Below the pieces are notes generated by a model. The model was not told where the DNA came from. It did not search any database and worked only from the letters and a program-made list of their open reading frames with translations. Positions 9,320-21,060 of a stretch of 64,000 bases of DNA are shown in pieces. Origin of the DNA: Synchiropus splendidus (taxonomy: Eukaryota; Chordata; Actinopteri; Syngnathiformes; Callionymidae); contig NC_071345.1 in the NCBI RefSeq assembly GCF_027744825.2, positions 15,067,501 to 15,131,500 on the forward strand. The letters are read 5' to 3'. Made by a program: the position numbers and the translations under genes. Positions within the stretch are counted from its first letter, which is position 1. Every line of letters starts with the position of its first letter.

Positions 9320-11683
9320 TTCCGGAGCCCCGTGGATAAGGTGAAAAAGAAAACCTCCAAAACTTGACCTGGCATTTTAACTGGATCCGGTCATGTGACC
9401 AGAAGTGAGGGGATCGAACGGGGATATCCAAACAAACTGACTCAACGCCACTGAAATCAAGTCACTTCAAACTTTGTCAAATTCCAAATAATCCTGCATG
9501 TTTTATTGAATATGGGCACCCATGTTGAGGTTAAAAAAAATCTGAATAAATGTGTGTAAAAACACAGAATACAACAATGTTCCAAGCTCGTCTTTTCTCA
9601 TGTCTAAACTTTATTAATATTTGATAATCCATGATTTATTTTGCTATTTTATTTCACAGGCAGAAAGAAAAAGGTGGTAGAAAAAAATGTGTCTTTTAAG
9701 GGTGTACACGAACACTTTAGTTACAATAATAATACAATAATTATAATAATGAGGATAAATAAAAGTAGCAGAGTGGGCATTCGAATTCACCCCGTAATTC
9801 TTAGCCAACTTCAATTGAACATGTTCCTCCAGAGTCTGTACGTGTGTGTGTGCATGTGTGTGTGTAGCAGTTTGATATTTGGAGCCCACTATCATTAGCA
9901 TCTCGATGAACCCACTGGAGGTAATAACAGCCTTGCTGTTTTCTGGGTAGCTTCCCGCTGCAGCTGTGGCGCCTTGACGTCACCACATCCTCCAATGTCA
10001 TCGGCGTTTCAGCCTTCAGTTACACACGCTTCACGCTTCAATTGAATTCTCCTCACTGACACCACGCAACGCGGCAGCCTGCTCATCGAGACTGAAAAGC
10101 GAGTGTGTCGTCGGTGATCAGATGGTGCTGGAAGTTCTCCAAACTCACGAGGGATTTTAGGAAAACACCAGCTCCTGCGGAGGATCTGAGAGTGACGATC
10201 ACGGCTAATTAAGCAACTGGTTCCTCCAAATAAACGGTGATTTAAGAGGACGTTTGAAATGGTTTTGTTCTGCCTGTTTGTTCCTAAACAACACTTGTTT
10301 AAAGCAAGGCCTTGTTGAACCTCATATGCTGCTGAGTCGAGGCCACCAGGAGCAACGTTAAATGCGGCTTCATTTTGACAGCTGCGCTCTATGGCAGGAA
10401 TTGATGGTGTTGTCCGGGTCAAAGTTCATTTCTCACTGGGGAAGAGTGACAACTGCTTCAGAGCTCCCACCCATCGCTAATGGAAACATTGGAAGGAAGC
10501 TGACAGTTTACATGACAAATAAATATGTTTGTGGAGACCAGATTTGCCTCCAGGGCAAAACGACATCTTTTCCACAGTCGCCGTGTCGCCTGGAGTAGAA
10601 ACTTCAACAGGACGCATTATTCTTTGACATTTCTTTTCCGCAGCAACATATTTCCACGCTCAACACTTGAATCTGTGCATCAGGTTTGGAGTAAAGTCAA
10701 GGCAGATTAGGCTGTACATCAAAACTATTCAGCTATTTCACGACTTCAACAGTTTTAGAACTATATGGACTGCCGCATTACCACAGTTATGGTCTTGACA
10801 GTCATCATGTGGAAGTGAACTCCACCTGCTGCCTCAGCTCTTCGGCTTAATTCAATGTAATGAATCAGCACTTTAATAACTCCAGATGCTGTGTTTCAAC
10901 TTTTTAAACTGATCAGGATAAAAACATTTGCCAATTCTTTGTATATATCTGTCCAGATATAATCGCATTACAAAAAAGGAAAATAATTTAGTGATCTTTA
11001 CCAAACATCTGTTCTTTTCATTTATCTATCCACATAAAAGTAACTGTAGCAGTTTTTAAAGCAGACGGATGAAGACATCCAGGTGATGTTAGGTATTTTA
11101 TTTTATAAAAATAAATTATGTACTTTTTCCAATCCTGCTGTGTAAATCCAAGCGAAGTAATTCACAGTTGTTTTCCCAAGCAAACACCTAAAACATTGTT
11201 CCAGGCAATGTGCTGTTTCAAGACACAAAATTATCGGAAACATATTGCAACAAACGGAATCTGTTTTTTTGCAAATGCAAATGGGTCTCACGGCAAGAGA
11301 ACACGGATCTACTTTCTTTCTGCAACAGCACTGCGCAAAAATTGACCTCCAGCTCTATCAGTTCAAAATACAATACATAATTTATCAGCCACAACACATG
11401 GATTAAACTTCATAATTCACCTTTCTTTCCCCCCCAAAAAACTGGCAAAACAGTCACATTTTAATGACTTAAGAGGCAACTGCCTTGTGCTCTTTTGGCA
11501 CAAACCACATCTTTTGTTTAAGAAAATAAAATTTAAATAAAGTAAAAAACCTTATAAATATTTGATATTGAAACCGGAAAAGCACTACATTTAAAACCAT
11601 ACTGTTATTTTATGACTGACTATTATTGCCCAGCATTTATTTTATATGCTGATAATTTGAGCAGAGAGCAATAAGGTCCATGG

Positions 11684-11703
11684 GACAGCAGGTGGCAGTA
11701 GCG
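11684..11703 (+). promoter_or_regulatory. CTCF-like site 2, identical 20-mer
   Basis: Exact repeat of 9300-9319. The flanks do not match beyond a few bases, so either the core is constrained or both derive from an old repeat. Confidence 0.5.
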
Positions 11704-12028
11704 CTCTGGAACTGGCTTTCACAACAGAGGCAGGCGCAAAGAAGAAGAGAAGCATGGCTCTAAGCGCCAGCGAATCACATTTTAATTATTTATATTGAGC
11801 CTGAGTCAAGGTTTTGTGCTAACTCATGATAAACCCTTTTAGAATACAAAAAAGAAATTCATTCTCAATGGAAAACCACCATGCTGTGGTGGATAGAGGC
11901 CTAATATTACACAAGGCTAGATTCTTGTCATGTGAGGGTCGAAGGTCTCCTTGGTTTCCACAGCCCTGTAGCTTGTAGCTTCACAGCTTGACAATGCTGC
12001 AGTGTGGGTTTTTGGCCAGCCATGTTCA

Positions 12029-12034
12029 TTTATT
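12029..12034 (-). terminator. Candidate proximal poly(A) signal of zhx2
   Basis: AATAAA on the minus strand, about 206 nt after the zhx2 stop codon. Other AATAAA hexamers further downstream are possible alternatives. Confidence 0.3.
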
Positions 12035-12239
12035 GCTGAGCCCTCTCGTGAGGGCCAATCTAAGACGTGAGATACCTTGGCTGGCCTCGGCTTCTTCTCC
12101 ATAGTACGGATGAACAGATCACGATCAAAGAACATCGGAGTGCCTCGTCCTAAACTAATAAGCTGCTGCATTTTTCAAGTACAATTTCATGTTGGGCTCC
12201 TTTTAAAATGGACCTTTGAAGGGGTTGTATTACCTGTCT

Positions 12240-15200
12240 TCACCCTGTGACCCTCCCGGGCTGCTCCATGTTCAGAACCTCTGTGTTAGTCGCCAGCTTC
12301 TGTCGCTCCAGTCCTTCACTCTCCTGTCCCACCGCCACAGTGACCTTCACCCACCTGTCAGCGCACGAGCAGCAGGTTCATAAGTGTCTTCCTCATATAC
12401 AGTCAAGATTTCTGGGGACCCTTCGCTTCACCCACCTGCCTTTTTCCACACCGTTCGAGTTGTTCTGGTCCAAATTGGCCCTGCTCAGGTCGGACACACT
12501 GTGTGCCAGTCTGTCTGTCAGCCACTGGACCGTATCTTGGTCGGACAGCTTGTAGTACTCTTTGACTGCTGCCGTTTTCTCCGCAGCCTCTGTCGCTGTG
12601 TGTCGAGTGAGAACAAATGAGAATCTGACCTGTCGCAGACACCCAGTTCGGAAACCTACCCTTGTCAGTCTTGACTTCTGAGCTGTGGTTGTTCTCGCTG
12701 CTGGGCTTCCTCAGATCTGACTTCTGGTTCTGTTGGGCCTCCATCCAGTCCAGTGTTTCCCCGTTTTTCACAGCCGACCGATGGTCTTTGAACCAACGCA
12801 CAATGTCAGTGCGACCCAGGCTGGTTTGAACCTCCAGCTGACTGTACTCCTCAGGGGATGGCCACTGGGTCCGGCAGAACATCTGCAACAAGAAGACACA
12901 CCGATATGACTTCAACAAAGCAGCCATATCGTCATCATTTATGCGACAAACTTATGGTAGAATAAATCTAAAGTACACCTGTCATTGAAAACATTTTAGG
13001 TAACAGAACCTCTGCTGGTATGATGACTGGACATCAGAGCGAGACGCACCAACACAGACAGAGAAGGGATGAAGGTTGAACATGGGATTCATTTTCATGA
13101 AGTCTATGTTCATTATTTATAGGTATAAATGTTGTACTTGTGTTCAAAAAGCTCTTAAGAGTCTTTTTTATGCATTATAATATCAGTATACAAATACTCA
13201 GCTCCTCCATTAAACACAAATGTTTTTGGTGAAAGTGGTTGTTGTGATTGACTTCCTACTACCTTTATTATTATTATCAATGATAATAATAATAATTAAA
13301 TGATAACAACAACAATAATAATAGTAACAATAATAGTAATAATAATAATAACTGCAAAAACTGCAGCCTCACAAGAAGGTCGTACAGTTGGTATGACTCC
13401 TGCTCGACTCATGCAGTTAACCTTTCTGTGTGGACTTTCTGGACACTCTGGTTTCCTCCCAGAGTCCAAACGGATACAGACCAGGTGACATGGTCAGTAG
13501 GCTCAGTGGCCTCTATGTGACCTCCTTAGGTCTCTCCCCCCACCGCCAAGTTCCTGTGATATGCTCCACCCCCAACACAACAACAGGGAATAAGCGGGAG
13601 AAAACGGTTGAGTTAGCCGTCATTTGAGGTGTGTACGCCAGACACAGTATAAATGATGATGAACTATTTGACTCTAACCTGACCAACAATTACTGAAGAA
13701 AAAAAAAAATCTTGAGATGATATTTCTCAAAGTAAATGAAGGTCAAGGAAAGGTTAAAATTTCCTTTTGTGTTTCTCCATGTGTTTGGATCAATAGAAAT
13801 CAACCGAATGTCCTCACTATTTTACCATCAACACCTACAAGAACCGTTTCAATATCACCAAATTCATCTTCACAATGAAACGCACACACACCAAACCTTA
13901 CTCATAATCTTTGTCTATAATCTTTTTTTTTCTCAGCAAATGAAGTTCAGGAGTCATAATGAGAGCATTCTGAAACATTAAATGAGACAAGTGAAGAATT
14001 AAAAAAGCTCTACCTCTGGATGAGATTGCTTCATTATGCAAATCATCTCTGATTTAAACTAAGCGTAGAGGCAGTGAACAAAGGATGTGGAGGCACCAGG
14101 TCAAAGGAGATGATGAACCAACATGGATGTGATAAGTGAGGAGGAGAGGTGCGACTCGGGAGAACGGTGAACATCTTGAATGTCTCTCTGAAATAAAGCG
14201 AAGTAACTCCTCTCACCTCTCTGAGCAGGGCGAGTGAGCGGCTGGTGATGGGGGCTGGGCTGTTGGAGATGGAGAGGATGGGAGGATGGGGAGAAGAGGA
14301 GGACGACGACGTGAGGATCGGGGGAGACGCAGAGGACGACAGGGTGGGAGGGAGGGGGGAGGAGACGGCCAACACGGGAGGGGAGGAAGACGAGGAAGAG
14401 GAGAGGACAGGCGGGTGAGGAGAGGAGCGGGGAGCTCTTCCTTCAGGCTCCCGATGAGACGCCCCGTTGAGCACAGCGGCGGGTCTGTCCCCCCTGTCGT
14501 CGCTGTTCTTGGAGGCCATGGTGAGTAACGCCTTCTTCATGTTGTCCCTCAGCGCTCGGCGTTCCAAAAACCAGCAGTCCACCTCAGTCTTGGACAGACG
14601 TGTCTCCTGGGCCAGCTGGTCTGCAGCATAACACAGTTCACTGGGTCACATGTGTGAAGTCTTTTTACGGAAACTTGGGAGTTTTGTCTCTAAACAAAGG
14701 ACTGTGGCACGGGCTCATTAAAACCGTTTCTTCTTTTTCTTGTCATGAAGCGACTCTCCAGAGACATTTGGGGGTGAAGATACACTCGTCATGAGCGCAT
14801 CGGAAAGATGCCAAATTAACGCAACAGCAAAGGATGGGAGGATTTTAAACTGAATCTGACCCAACTGGCAGAGCTGAACTTAAAAAGAAGAGTGAAAGTT
14901 CTACAAAAGTTTATTCTCAGCGAAGCGCCATCGCAGCCGTCATTTACATTCAAAGAACAAATTAGAAGTCAGACTGGGAGCGCAGCCCGTCTCTGCCAAA
15001 AACTCCAGTGAACGGAATATAAAAAACAAAACCACAAATGTGTCAGGGAGACTAGGGAAACTGCATGACTCTGCATAACTACGATCTATGCATCCATAAA
15101 GAGATGGGCCTTTTATATCCCAATCTCAATGACATTAAAATAGTTTGATTTTTAAATAAATTTTTAATACATTTTCATGGCATTGCATCTCATACAGAAA

Positions 15201-18200
15201 CTTACTTGTCATTCCTGCCAATTTTTGCAAAAATATATTTTAATTGTCAATTTGTAGATGCATTAAATATGTGCAGATAAATTTCAGTTGTATATGAGCA
15301 AAAATAATTCTGCTATTTGTTTCTATTTGAACTATAGAGCGCAACGTAATAGTAAACCACACCCACTTAACTTAAGACGGAAAATAGATCCTGTCCATGC
15401 ATAAGCCATATTGCTCTTAAAGTGGGTGCAGTGGTGCTGTCTGTGTTGTAGAAAGGCCAGTGGTGCTTACAAATGCATAAGGATCACAGTTATGAAAACG
15501 GGGTCCAGCACTGAGAATGACTCATGAAACAAACTCGGCAATGTTCTGAACCAGAATAATGAACTCCTCACGTGTTTTATTTACATTAAAGTAAATCAAA
15601 ATGCACTGTTTTCACCCGCGTGTCCGAAGTTCTTCGTCTCAACTGCTTCCCGTCTATGGTGATCCAGGAGACTGGGCTCTGTTGTTGAGCACTTTAAGGT
15701 AAATAAAATGCTCAAAATTTTGCCAGCATGACACTCTTTAGCCTGTAAAAATATCTATATATCAGCTGCGTCACTGTATAAACTGCAGCGGCTTATAGGA
15801 AATCCGGAAAATTGGGGTATTTTTCAATTACTTAGTAAATGAAATTCAATGCGGTAGTCCAAGCTCTGAAAATAAATGATAATTTCAGCGGCTATTCTCT
15901 CACGTTAGTGAAGGATCTGAGAAAAAAAAGCACATATTTTACACAATTGTAACGGAATAGACATGGAAAAAAAATGCCAACCATCAAGAGCCCAGAAAAC
16001 GACCTCCTGATGTGAAGTTGAGTGCTGAAACAAATGCACTGATTGTCCCGCTTCATTATTGCTGCAGACAAAAGCCAGTTTCGCAATTAATTGAACAGAT
16101 TAATTGGGCTGGAACAGTGGTGCATGTCACCAGACAGGCATGTTGTCTCCAGAAAAGCTTTTCTTGTTTTCCCTTTTCTATTAATGGCCGCGCTTTCTTT
16201 TGCATTTAAACTGTTCTAAGCAGTGACTGGTGGGGAAATGTGGTACCTAGCTCCGTCTCGGTTGGAGAGCTGACTTTCTGAAAACTCTCCTCCAGCGCCT
16301 TCAGCTGCTCTGCCGACTTCCCCTTCACTCTCTCCAGCAGGGGGAACTGTGTAGGCACAGTCTTTTTGACAGGAGCTTCTCTCAGAGCCGGAGTCACCTC
16401 CGCCTTCACCGACACAGGCGGCGGGGGGACGCCTTCAGACAGAATACATACAGTCAGCATTAGAAAAGACAAAAGCAAAAGAGATTTAAAATTGACTCAT
16501 AAACTTCATACCTTTGATATTCAGGAGCCTTTGTTCACTGAACCACTTCTTGATCTCTCCTCGGGACAGCCCAGTGGTCTCGATTAGACTGTAGATCTAT
16601 TGACAGGCAGACGCAGCAGAATAAAGCAGGGGAACGTGAACACGGGCTGTAAAAATCTTTGTCCTACCTCATCTTCCTCTGGGAAGGGACAATGGGAGTA
16701 GCTGGACCTCAGAACAGAGAGCTGCTCAGCCGTTTTATTGGGGTCGACGGTAAAATTCAGCACCTTGGCCGACACGACCTTTGACGTAGGCATGGGTGCA
16801 GAGATGGTTTGAATGATTGAAGGTCTTTTGCTGTCTGACGCGACAACGGGAGAAGCCAGCGGACGCTTGAGTGACTGCGCGACCTGCAGACAAGTGGGGT
16901 AAATATGCCGTACGTGTGGCTAAATAAACAGAAATAAGTGAGCATGTTGCACCTGGTTGGCCACGGTCAGTGCCAGTGGTGCACATGTGACAGTGGAGCC
17001 GTTGGCCACGGGCGTCAGCACCAGACTGGTCTGTCCAAGCAGCTGACAGGGCAGGGACTGGAGCAGAGAAGCTGCAGGCTGCGCCGTTTTGGAGGCCGAG
17101 GTCTGCACGGATGAGTTTGTGGATGATGTGGTCTTTAGGGGTGGGGCTACGACAGTGAAGGACTGAGGTACAGATGCGATTGTACCATTGAACATTTTCT
17201 TCCTGGCCTCTTCCACCTGGAATAAACATCAATTATTAACACATTATCTTGAACAAATCTGTTGGGTAAATGTCACATTTATAACTTTAAGACCTAGCAA
17301 ACTAATTGTCTAGAAAAGTTGCAGAGTAAAAACGTATACACCACAATGTTTTGGGCTGTGGGTGGAAGCGTGCCTGAAGGAAACCCACTTCAGCACAAGG
17401 GGAACTCCACAGAAACCCAGGCTGCAGCGCTGAAATCCATCTCGACAATACAATGCACTTTTCAACTGTGTAATATAAACATTTAAATATTCATCTGGCT
17501 TTTTGAAAGCTTGCATGTCATGCGGTGATTATGTCTATCTTATGGGAAGGAGCACGGACATGATGGACCCAGGATGAAGTCATCTTCATGGCCACATAGT
17601 CCACCATGATTTTAAAAAAATCTATATATATTTTATCCTATTAAACTACCATCTATCTACCTCATTGAAGTTAGACAATTGAGGTGTTGCACCCAGCTTC
17701 TGACGGTGTGGGTTTTTATTGTCTCACTGTGCTTGTGTAACGCCTAAAAAAATATATCTACTTGGTGCCAAAATGTCTTGCTGCAGTACCTCCTCTGGTG
17801 ACCAGCTGATTCCCTGCTTGAGCCTCTGTGTGGTGAACCAGACTTTGATTTGCTCCTCTGGGTGTTTGGAGACGGCAGTGAGCCAGGAAAGCTCCGCCTG
17901 TGTGGGGTAAGGAAACTTGTTGAAGGAGGAGATCAGCGTCAGGTTGTCGTCCAGAGAGGGATTGTATTTGGTGGTGTTGAGGGGCACGGCAATCTTCGGC
18001 ACCTGGAACCATACGGAGGAAATGTGTTAGTTGAATGAGAATATTTGTAAGTCCTTTGAAGAAATAAGAAAAAAAACAAAAACAAAACTCTTCTCTGGCA
18101 TTCATAGTTGGCAAAAAAATGTATTTAATGTTGGAGCATACATACAATTTTAAGGTTCAAAAAGCAGTAAATAATCCTTTAACCTGCAACAAGTTTATCA

Positions 18201-20293
18201 ATAATGGTGAACGGGTATAAAACACATTCATATTAATGTGCCAAGATACATTGCAACAGTTAAAACGCAAATACAGACTTTTGCTTTAACCCCTAATCCA
18301 GACAATGTTTTTAAAAGTCATTTTTACAAATAAATACAAAAACAAATATGACATTATGAAAAAAAGAAAAAAAAAACTAAATTGGCATATTAAATGGATA
18401 TATTAATAAATAATATAAACATGATAATAATGTTCTCTAATTCCCAATAAAATCCAGTTAAACCAAAAAAGACCTCAAATATTGAGGGATTAAGACACAT
18501 AAAACACACAAGGCAGCGTTTTTTTGGTTGTAAAAGTTCACAAACACATATTGGAGTTATATTTTGCTTCATGAACCGAGTGGAATTATATGAGCCACTT
18601 CTCCCCACTTATGACAAGAACTTTGTTTTGATTTGAAGTGAAAACGTCAAGTGGAATTCCATGGATGTGTCGCGCAAAAAAAAGAAAGTGAATTTGTGCT
18701 TATTCAGAATCAATTTCACCTTGAAAAGAAGAGCTTCATTTTTGATTATTCCTGCTGAATATTTAGAGCTCTATCAGTCGGACATTCTGAGCATACCTGT
18801 GTGAAGTTGAGAGGCCGCTGCAGGGAAGGCATGATGTGAGAAAGGCTGTCAGCGTTCAGGAGCGCAGACTCTGGGAAGATAACTGTGCCGTTCACGTTGA
18901 CTGCTGTGATTGGCTTCTTGGTCAGGTCAGAGGTCAAAGCACTCAACTCTGTCCGTTTAGCGTCAGCAGTCGTTCCTTTTGGTTTCCCCATCTTGACTGT
19001 GGAAGGTTTGCTGAAGGGGAGCTCGTCTACTTTGCCAGCACCGGAGGAGTTATAGATGACCGCGTTGCTGCCGCAGCCCTCGATCGTCTGCTCCAGAACG
19101 GTCTGATTGTTCATCTTGGTGCGCTTGAACTTGAAGTTGCTCTCCCCCGGGTGACACTTCTCGTTGTGTTCCGTCAGAGAGTCGAATTTCTTTGTGTTGA
19201 AGTTGCAAACGGCGCACAGGTAGAGCGGGTTGAGGATGACGTTGGGGTGGTTGGTGTCCACGTGCTCTTTGAAAGTGTTGAGATTCTGTGTGGAGAAGGG
19301 GCAGTATTTGCACTCGTAACCCCCCTGCTGCTTGTGCGAGGGCTTGGAGAGATCTGACGCGTCAGACGCTGAGATGTCTGACGTCACCAGAGGCTCAGAG
19401 GTCTTGTCCATCAGGTCCAGGTCCATAGGCGGTTCAGCCTCTTTGGAGGGTTCTGTTTCCATAGGATACTCCTCCACATGGTTCTCCCTGATAATCTGTG
19501 AGGGACCAAAAGGAAAAATTTAAATTGATAATGCTAAATAAAATAAAAAAATTATTAAAAACATTTGATAAGTGACAAGTGAAGGTGTATGTGAGATGTA
19601 AAACCCATGATATCAAATTGGATGTTAACTATTTGGCAATGACCCTTGTGGTGAACGAAATGCAAAGTACTTCTTACGTTTAAATCAAGCTCAATAAATA
19701 AATATATCTCCTTCTTTCTCTTTCGGCTTCTCCCTTCAGGGGTGGCCACAGCGGATCATCCTGCTCCATCTCACCCTGTCCTCTGCTTGCTCTTCTCTCA
19801 AACCTACAAACCTCATGTCCTCCTTCACCATGTCCACAAATCTCCTCTTTGACCTTCCTCTCCACCTTCTGCCTGGCAGTTCAAACCTCAAGGTCTTCCT
19901 ACCAATGTACTGGCTCTCTCTCCTCCGTACATGTCCAAACCATCTCAGTCTGACTTTGTCTCCTAAACACCTGACATGTGCTGTCCCTCTGATCTACTGC
20001 TTCCTGGTCCTATCCATCCTGCTCACTCCCCCTCATGTCTTTTCCTCAGTGCCACCGTTTCCAAACCATCAATAAATAAATACATAACTTCCAATATTCA
20101 TGATGTAATCTTGCTTTTGAGAGACGAATGGTCCACTGTACCCCTTTAACCTGAGCGGCCCCCACAGTGATTTAACTTGAATGATCTCAGCCAAACGCAC
20201 CTCCAGTGACTCATCAGCGTCATCATCGAGCTCCACCATGGTCTTCTCTTGTCGAATCATACATGGAGTGGAAGCCTTGCGGCGACTGGACAT
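12240..20293 (-). CDS. zhx2: ZHX2, zinc fingers and homeoboxes 2 (complete, eleven coding exons, 885 aa)
   Basis: Nuclear transcriptional repressor that dimerises and binds NF-YA (family knowledge). Minus-strand exons: 20201-20293, 18797-19495, 17790-18002, 16953-17216, 16668-16883, 16512-16596, 16247-16432, 14217-14620, 12660-12882, 12436-12595 and 12240-12354. All are GT-AG, the frame is open throughout, and the stop TGA is at 12240-12242. Start [13 protein letters not shown] matches human MASKRKSTTPCMV. Two C2H2 fingers have C93, C96, H109, H114 and C125, C128, H141, H146. Homeodomains: HD1 about 274-333 ([11 protein letters not shown]), HD2 473-524 ([10 protein letters not shown]), HD3 562-615 ([10 protein letters not shown]) and HD4 710-765 ([10 protein letters not shown]). 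ZHX2 rather than ZHX1/3: [21 protein letters not shown] and [19 protein letters not shown]. The tail WVKVTV aligns with human YVEVTV. Human is 837 aa. The extra length is largely a Ser/Pro linker. Whether this is the a or b fish paralogue is not resolved. Confidence 0.95.
12355..12435 (-). other. Last zhx2 intron, 81 nt, with duplicated splice-site sequence
   Basis: The donor side reads CAG|GTGGGTGAAG and the acceptor side reads CAG|GTGGGTGAAG, so the same 13-mer spans both junctions exactly 81 bp apart. Retaining the intron leads to a TGA soon after, so splicing is needed for the conserved WVKVTV tail. Confidence 0.85.
12883..14216 (-). other. zhx2 intron within homeodomain 4
   Basis: Splits HD4 between LALLRE and MFCRTQWP. 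It contains an imperfect (TAA/CAA)n tract at about 13262-13352 and a SINE-like repeat at 13419-13617. No other gene was seen. Confidence 0.85.
13419..13617 (+). repeat. Fish SINE-like dispersed repeat (full-length-like copy)
   Basis: Contains CTTTCTGTGTGGACTTTCTG, GGTTTCCTCCCAGAGTCCAA and a terminal AATAAGCGGGAGAAAACGG. These are the landmarks of a very common fish repeat whose consensus runs from a tRNA-like head through TTTCCTCCCACAGTCCAAA to a GGATAAGCGGTAGAAAATGG tail. The middle has small deletions. Confidence 0.6.
14244..14450 (-). other. zhx2: Ser/Pro-rich low-complexity coding segment of zhx2
   Basis: Within the exon at 14217-14620, between HD3 and HD4. On the minus strand it encodes repeated serine runs interleaved with PP and PILT/PILS units (about residues 643-711). 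On the plus strand it appears as a GA-rich purine tract. This accounts for much of the extra length relative to human ZHX2 and is probably unconstrained. Confidence 0.85.
14621..16246 (-). other. zhx2 intron within homeodomain 3
   Basis: 1.6 kb, mostly AT-rich. Near 16085-16115 it contains CAATTAATTG and GATTAATTGG homeodomain-type sites. No coding signal. Confidence 0.8.
17217..17789 (-). other. zhx2 intron after homeodomain 1, with SINE-like fragment
   Basis: Contains a fragment at about 17325-17425 with TTTTGGGCTGTGGGTGGAAG and AACTCCACAGAAACCC, the reverse orientation of the SINE-like family seen at 13419-13617. The rest is unremarkable. Confidence 0.65.
18003..18796 (-). other. zhx2 intron, AT-rich
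   Basis: Intron between the zinc-finger exon and the HD1 exon. AT-rich with homopolymer A tracts. Nothing else recognised. Confidence 0.8.
19705..20068 (-). mobile_element. 5'-truncated RTE-type LINE, C-terminal fragment, with 14-bp target-site duplication
   Basis: The minus strand encodes the C-terminus of a non-LTR retrotransposon ORF2 typical of fish RTE-like elements: [20 protein letters not shown], then LRFELPGR and [12 protein letters not shown], ending at CGHP and a stop. The 3' tail reads GAGAAGCCGAAAGAGAAAG. Upstream bases still match the ETVAL..K stretch, though frameshifted. The insertion is flanked by identical TCAATAAATAAATA at 19691-19704 and 20069-20082, a textbook target-site duplication. 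It sits in the first coding intron of zhx2, in the same orientation as the gene. Confidence 0.9.
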
Positions 20294-21003
20294 GATGACA
20301 GCGGGGTTCGTCCTGGAGGACAGCGGCCCTAACCTGCTGTTTGTACTCAGCCAGGGGTGTAACGGCAGCGAGGCGGGGAGCAGGAGGCAGGGCGGCAAAA
20401 GAGTAATGTCTTTTACTGGTATGCAGATGTGCAGAGTCAGAGTGGGACAGAACGGATGAGGAGAGAAGTCGGGCTCTTCCCAGGGGCAGGATCAATCCCT
20501 GGAGAGAGTGAGCGGGGCAGCAGAAGGTGAAGGTCTGGTAGAGGTGAGACGGTATCGGTGCAGGCTGGACCCGCTGACAGTGTCAGCTCCAGTGCAGACA
20601 CACCTCCTGGACATTCCACACAGGACGCCTCCTGCAATAGTAGCACAAGAAAACAAAAATAAGCACCCACTATTAAATCAGCAACCTCATCCTCCCGCCA
20701 GTTGGTGTCATGAAGTTTTTGGCAGCTTTTAACATTGCCGCTTCCTCTCACTCGTGAGTTTTGTTTATACAGTTGCATTTGGTTTGTGCAGGCTTTGGAC
20801 AGTTTGTTGGGCTGTTGTGGTGTTGCCCCTTTTGGTTGTGACTGAGGCTTTTCTTCGACTTAAACATATCTCTCTTTCTTTCAATCGCATATTATGCTGG
20901 GGACGTACTTTCGAGTAAATTTGCCCCCAAAAATGTGAGGGAAAATCTTCAAATCCAAATGATCCATCAACAATAAAACACTAATAATTAGTAACGTTCC
21001 AAT

Positions 21004-21060
21004 GAAGCTTCATGAAACAGTGACTTCATTTTCAGAGCCCACTAGATGGCACTCTCAGCT
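21004..21060 (+). repeat. MITE half-copy with embedded CTCF-like core
   Basis: Starts GAAGCTTCATGAAACAGTG and shares TCAGAGCCC and CATTTCAATG with the inverted-repeat element at 56888-57030. It contains CCCACTAGATGGCACTC (21038-21054), a CTCF-like core. Confidence 0.55.

Larger units (their letters stand above)
6581..12239. other. derl1-zhx2 convergent interval, no protein gene seen
   Basis: The two genes converge here. Open frames are short and overlap on both strands with no family resemblance. Part of the right side is likely zhx2 3'UTR. Minus-strand AATAAA hexamers occur at 12029-12034, 9502-9507 and 8016-8021, so a long 3'UTR with alternative ends is possible. Two CTCF-like sites, at 9300 and 11684, and a homeodomain-site-rich stretch at 6715-6905 are the other visible signals. 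Confidence 0.6.

Noticed and set aside
10009..10422. 137-codon minus-strand open frame
   Set aside because: No family resemblance. Falls in the derl1-zhx2 interval, probably zhx2 3'UTR or intergenic.
12403..12660. Uninterrupted extension of the HD4 frame through 12403 in a single exon
   Set aside because: It runs out of the ZHX2 reading frame after DKG. Splicing at 12659/12596 and 12435/12355 restores the conserved YYKLSD and WVKVTV segments.
18836..19357. 173-codon plus-strand open frame
   Set aside because: Antisense shadow of the zhx2 zinc-finger exon.
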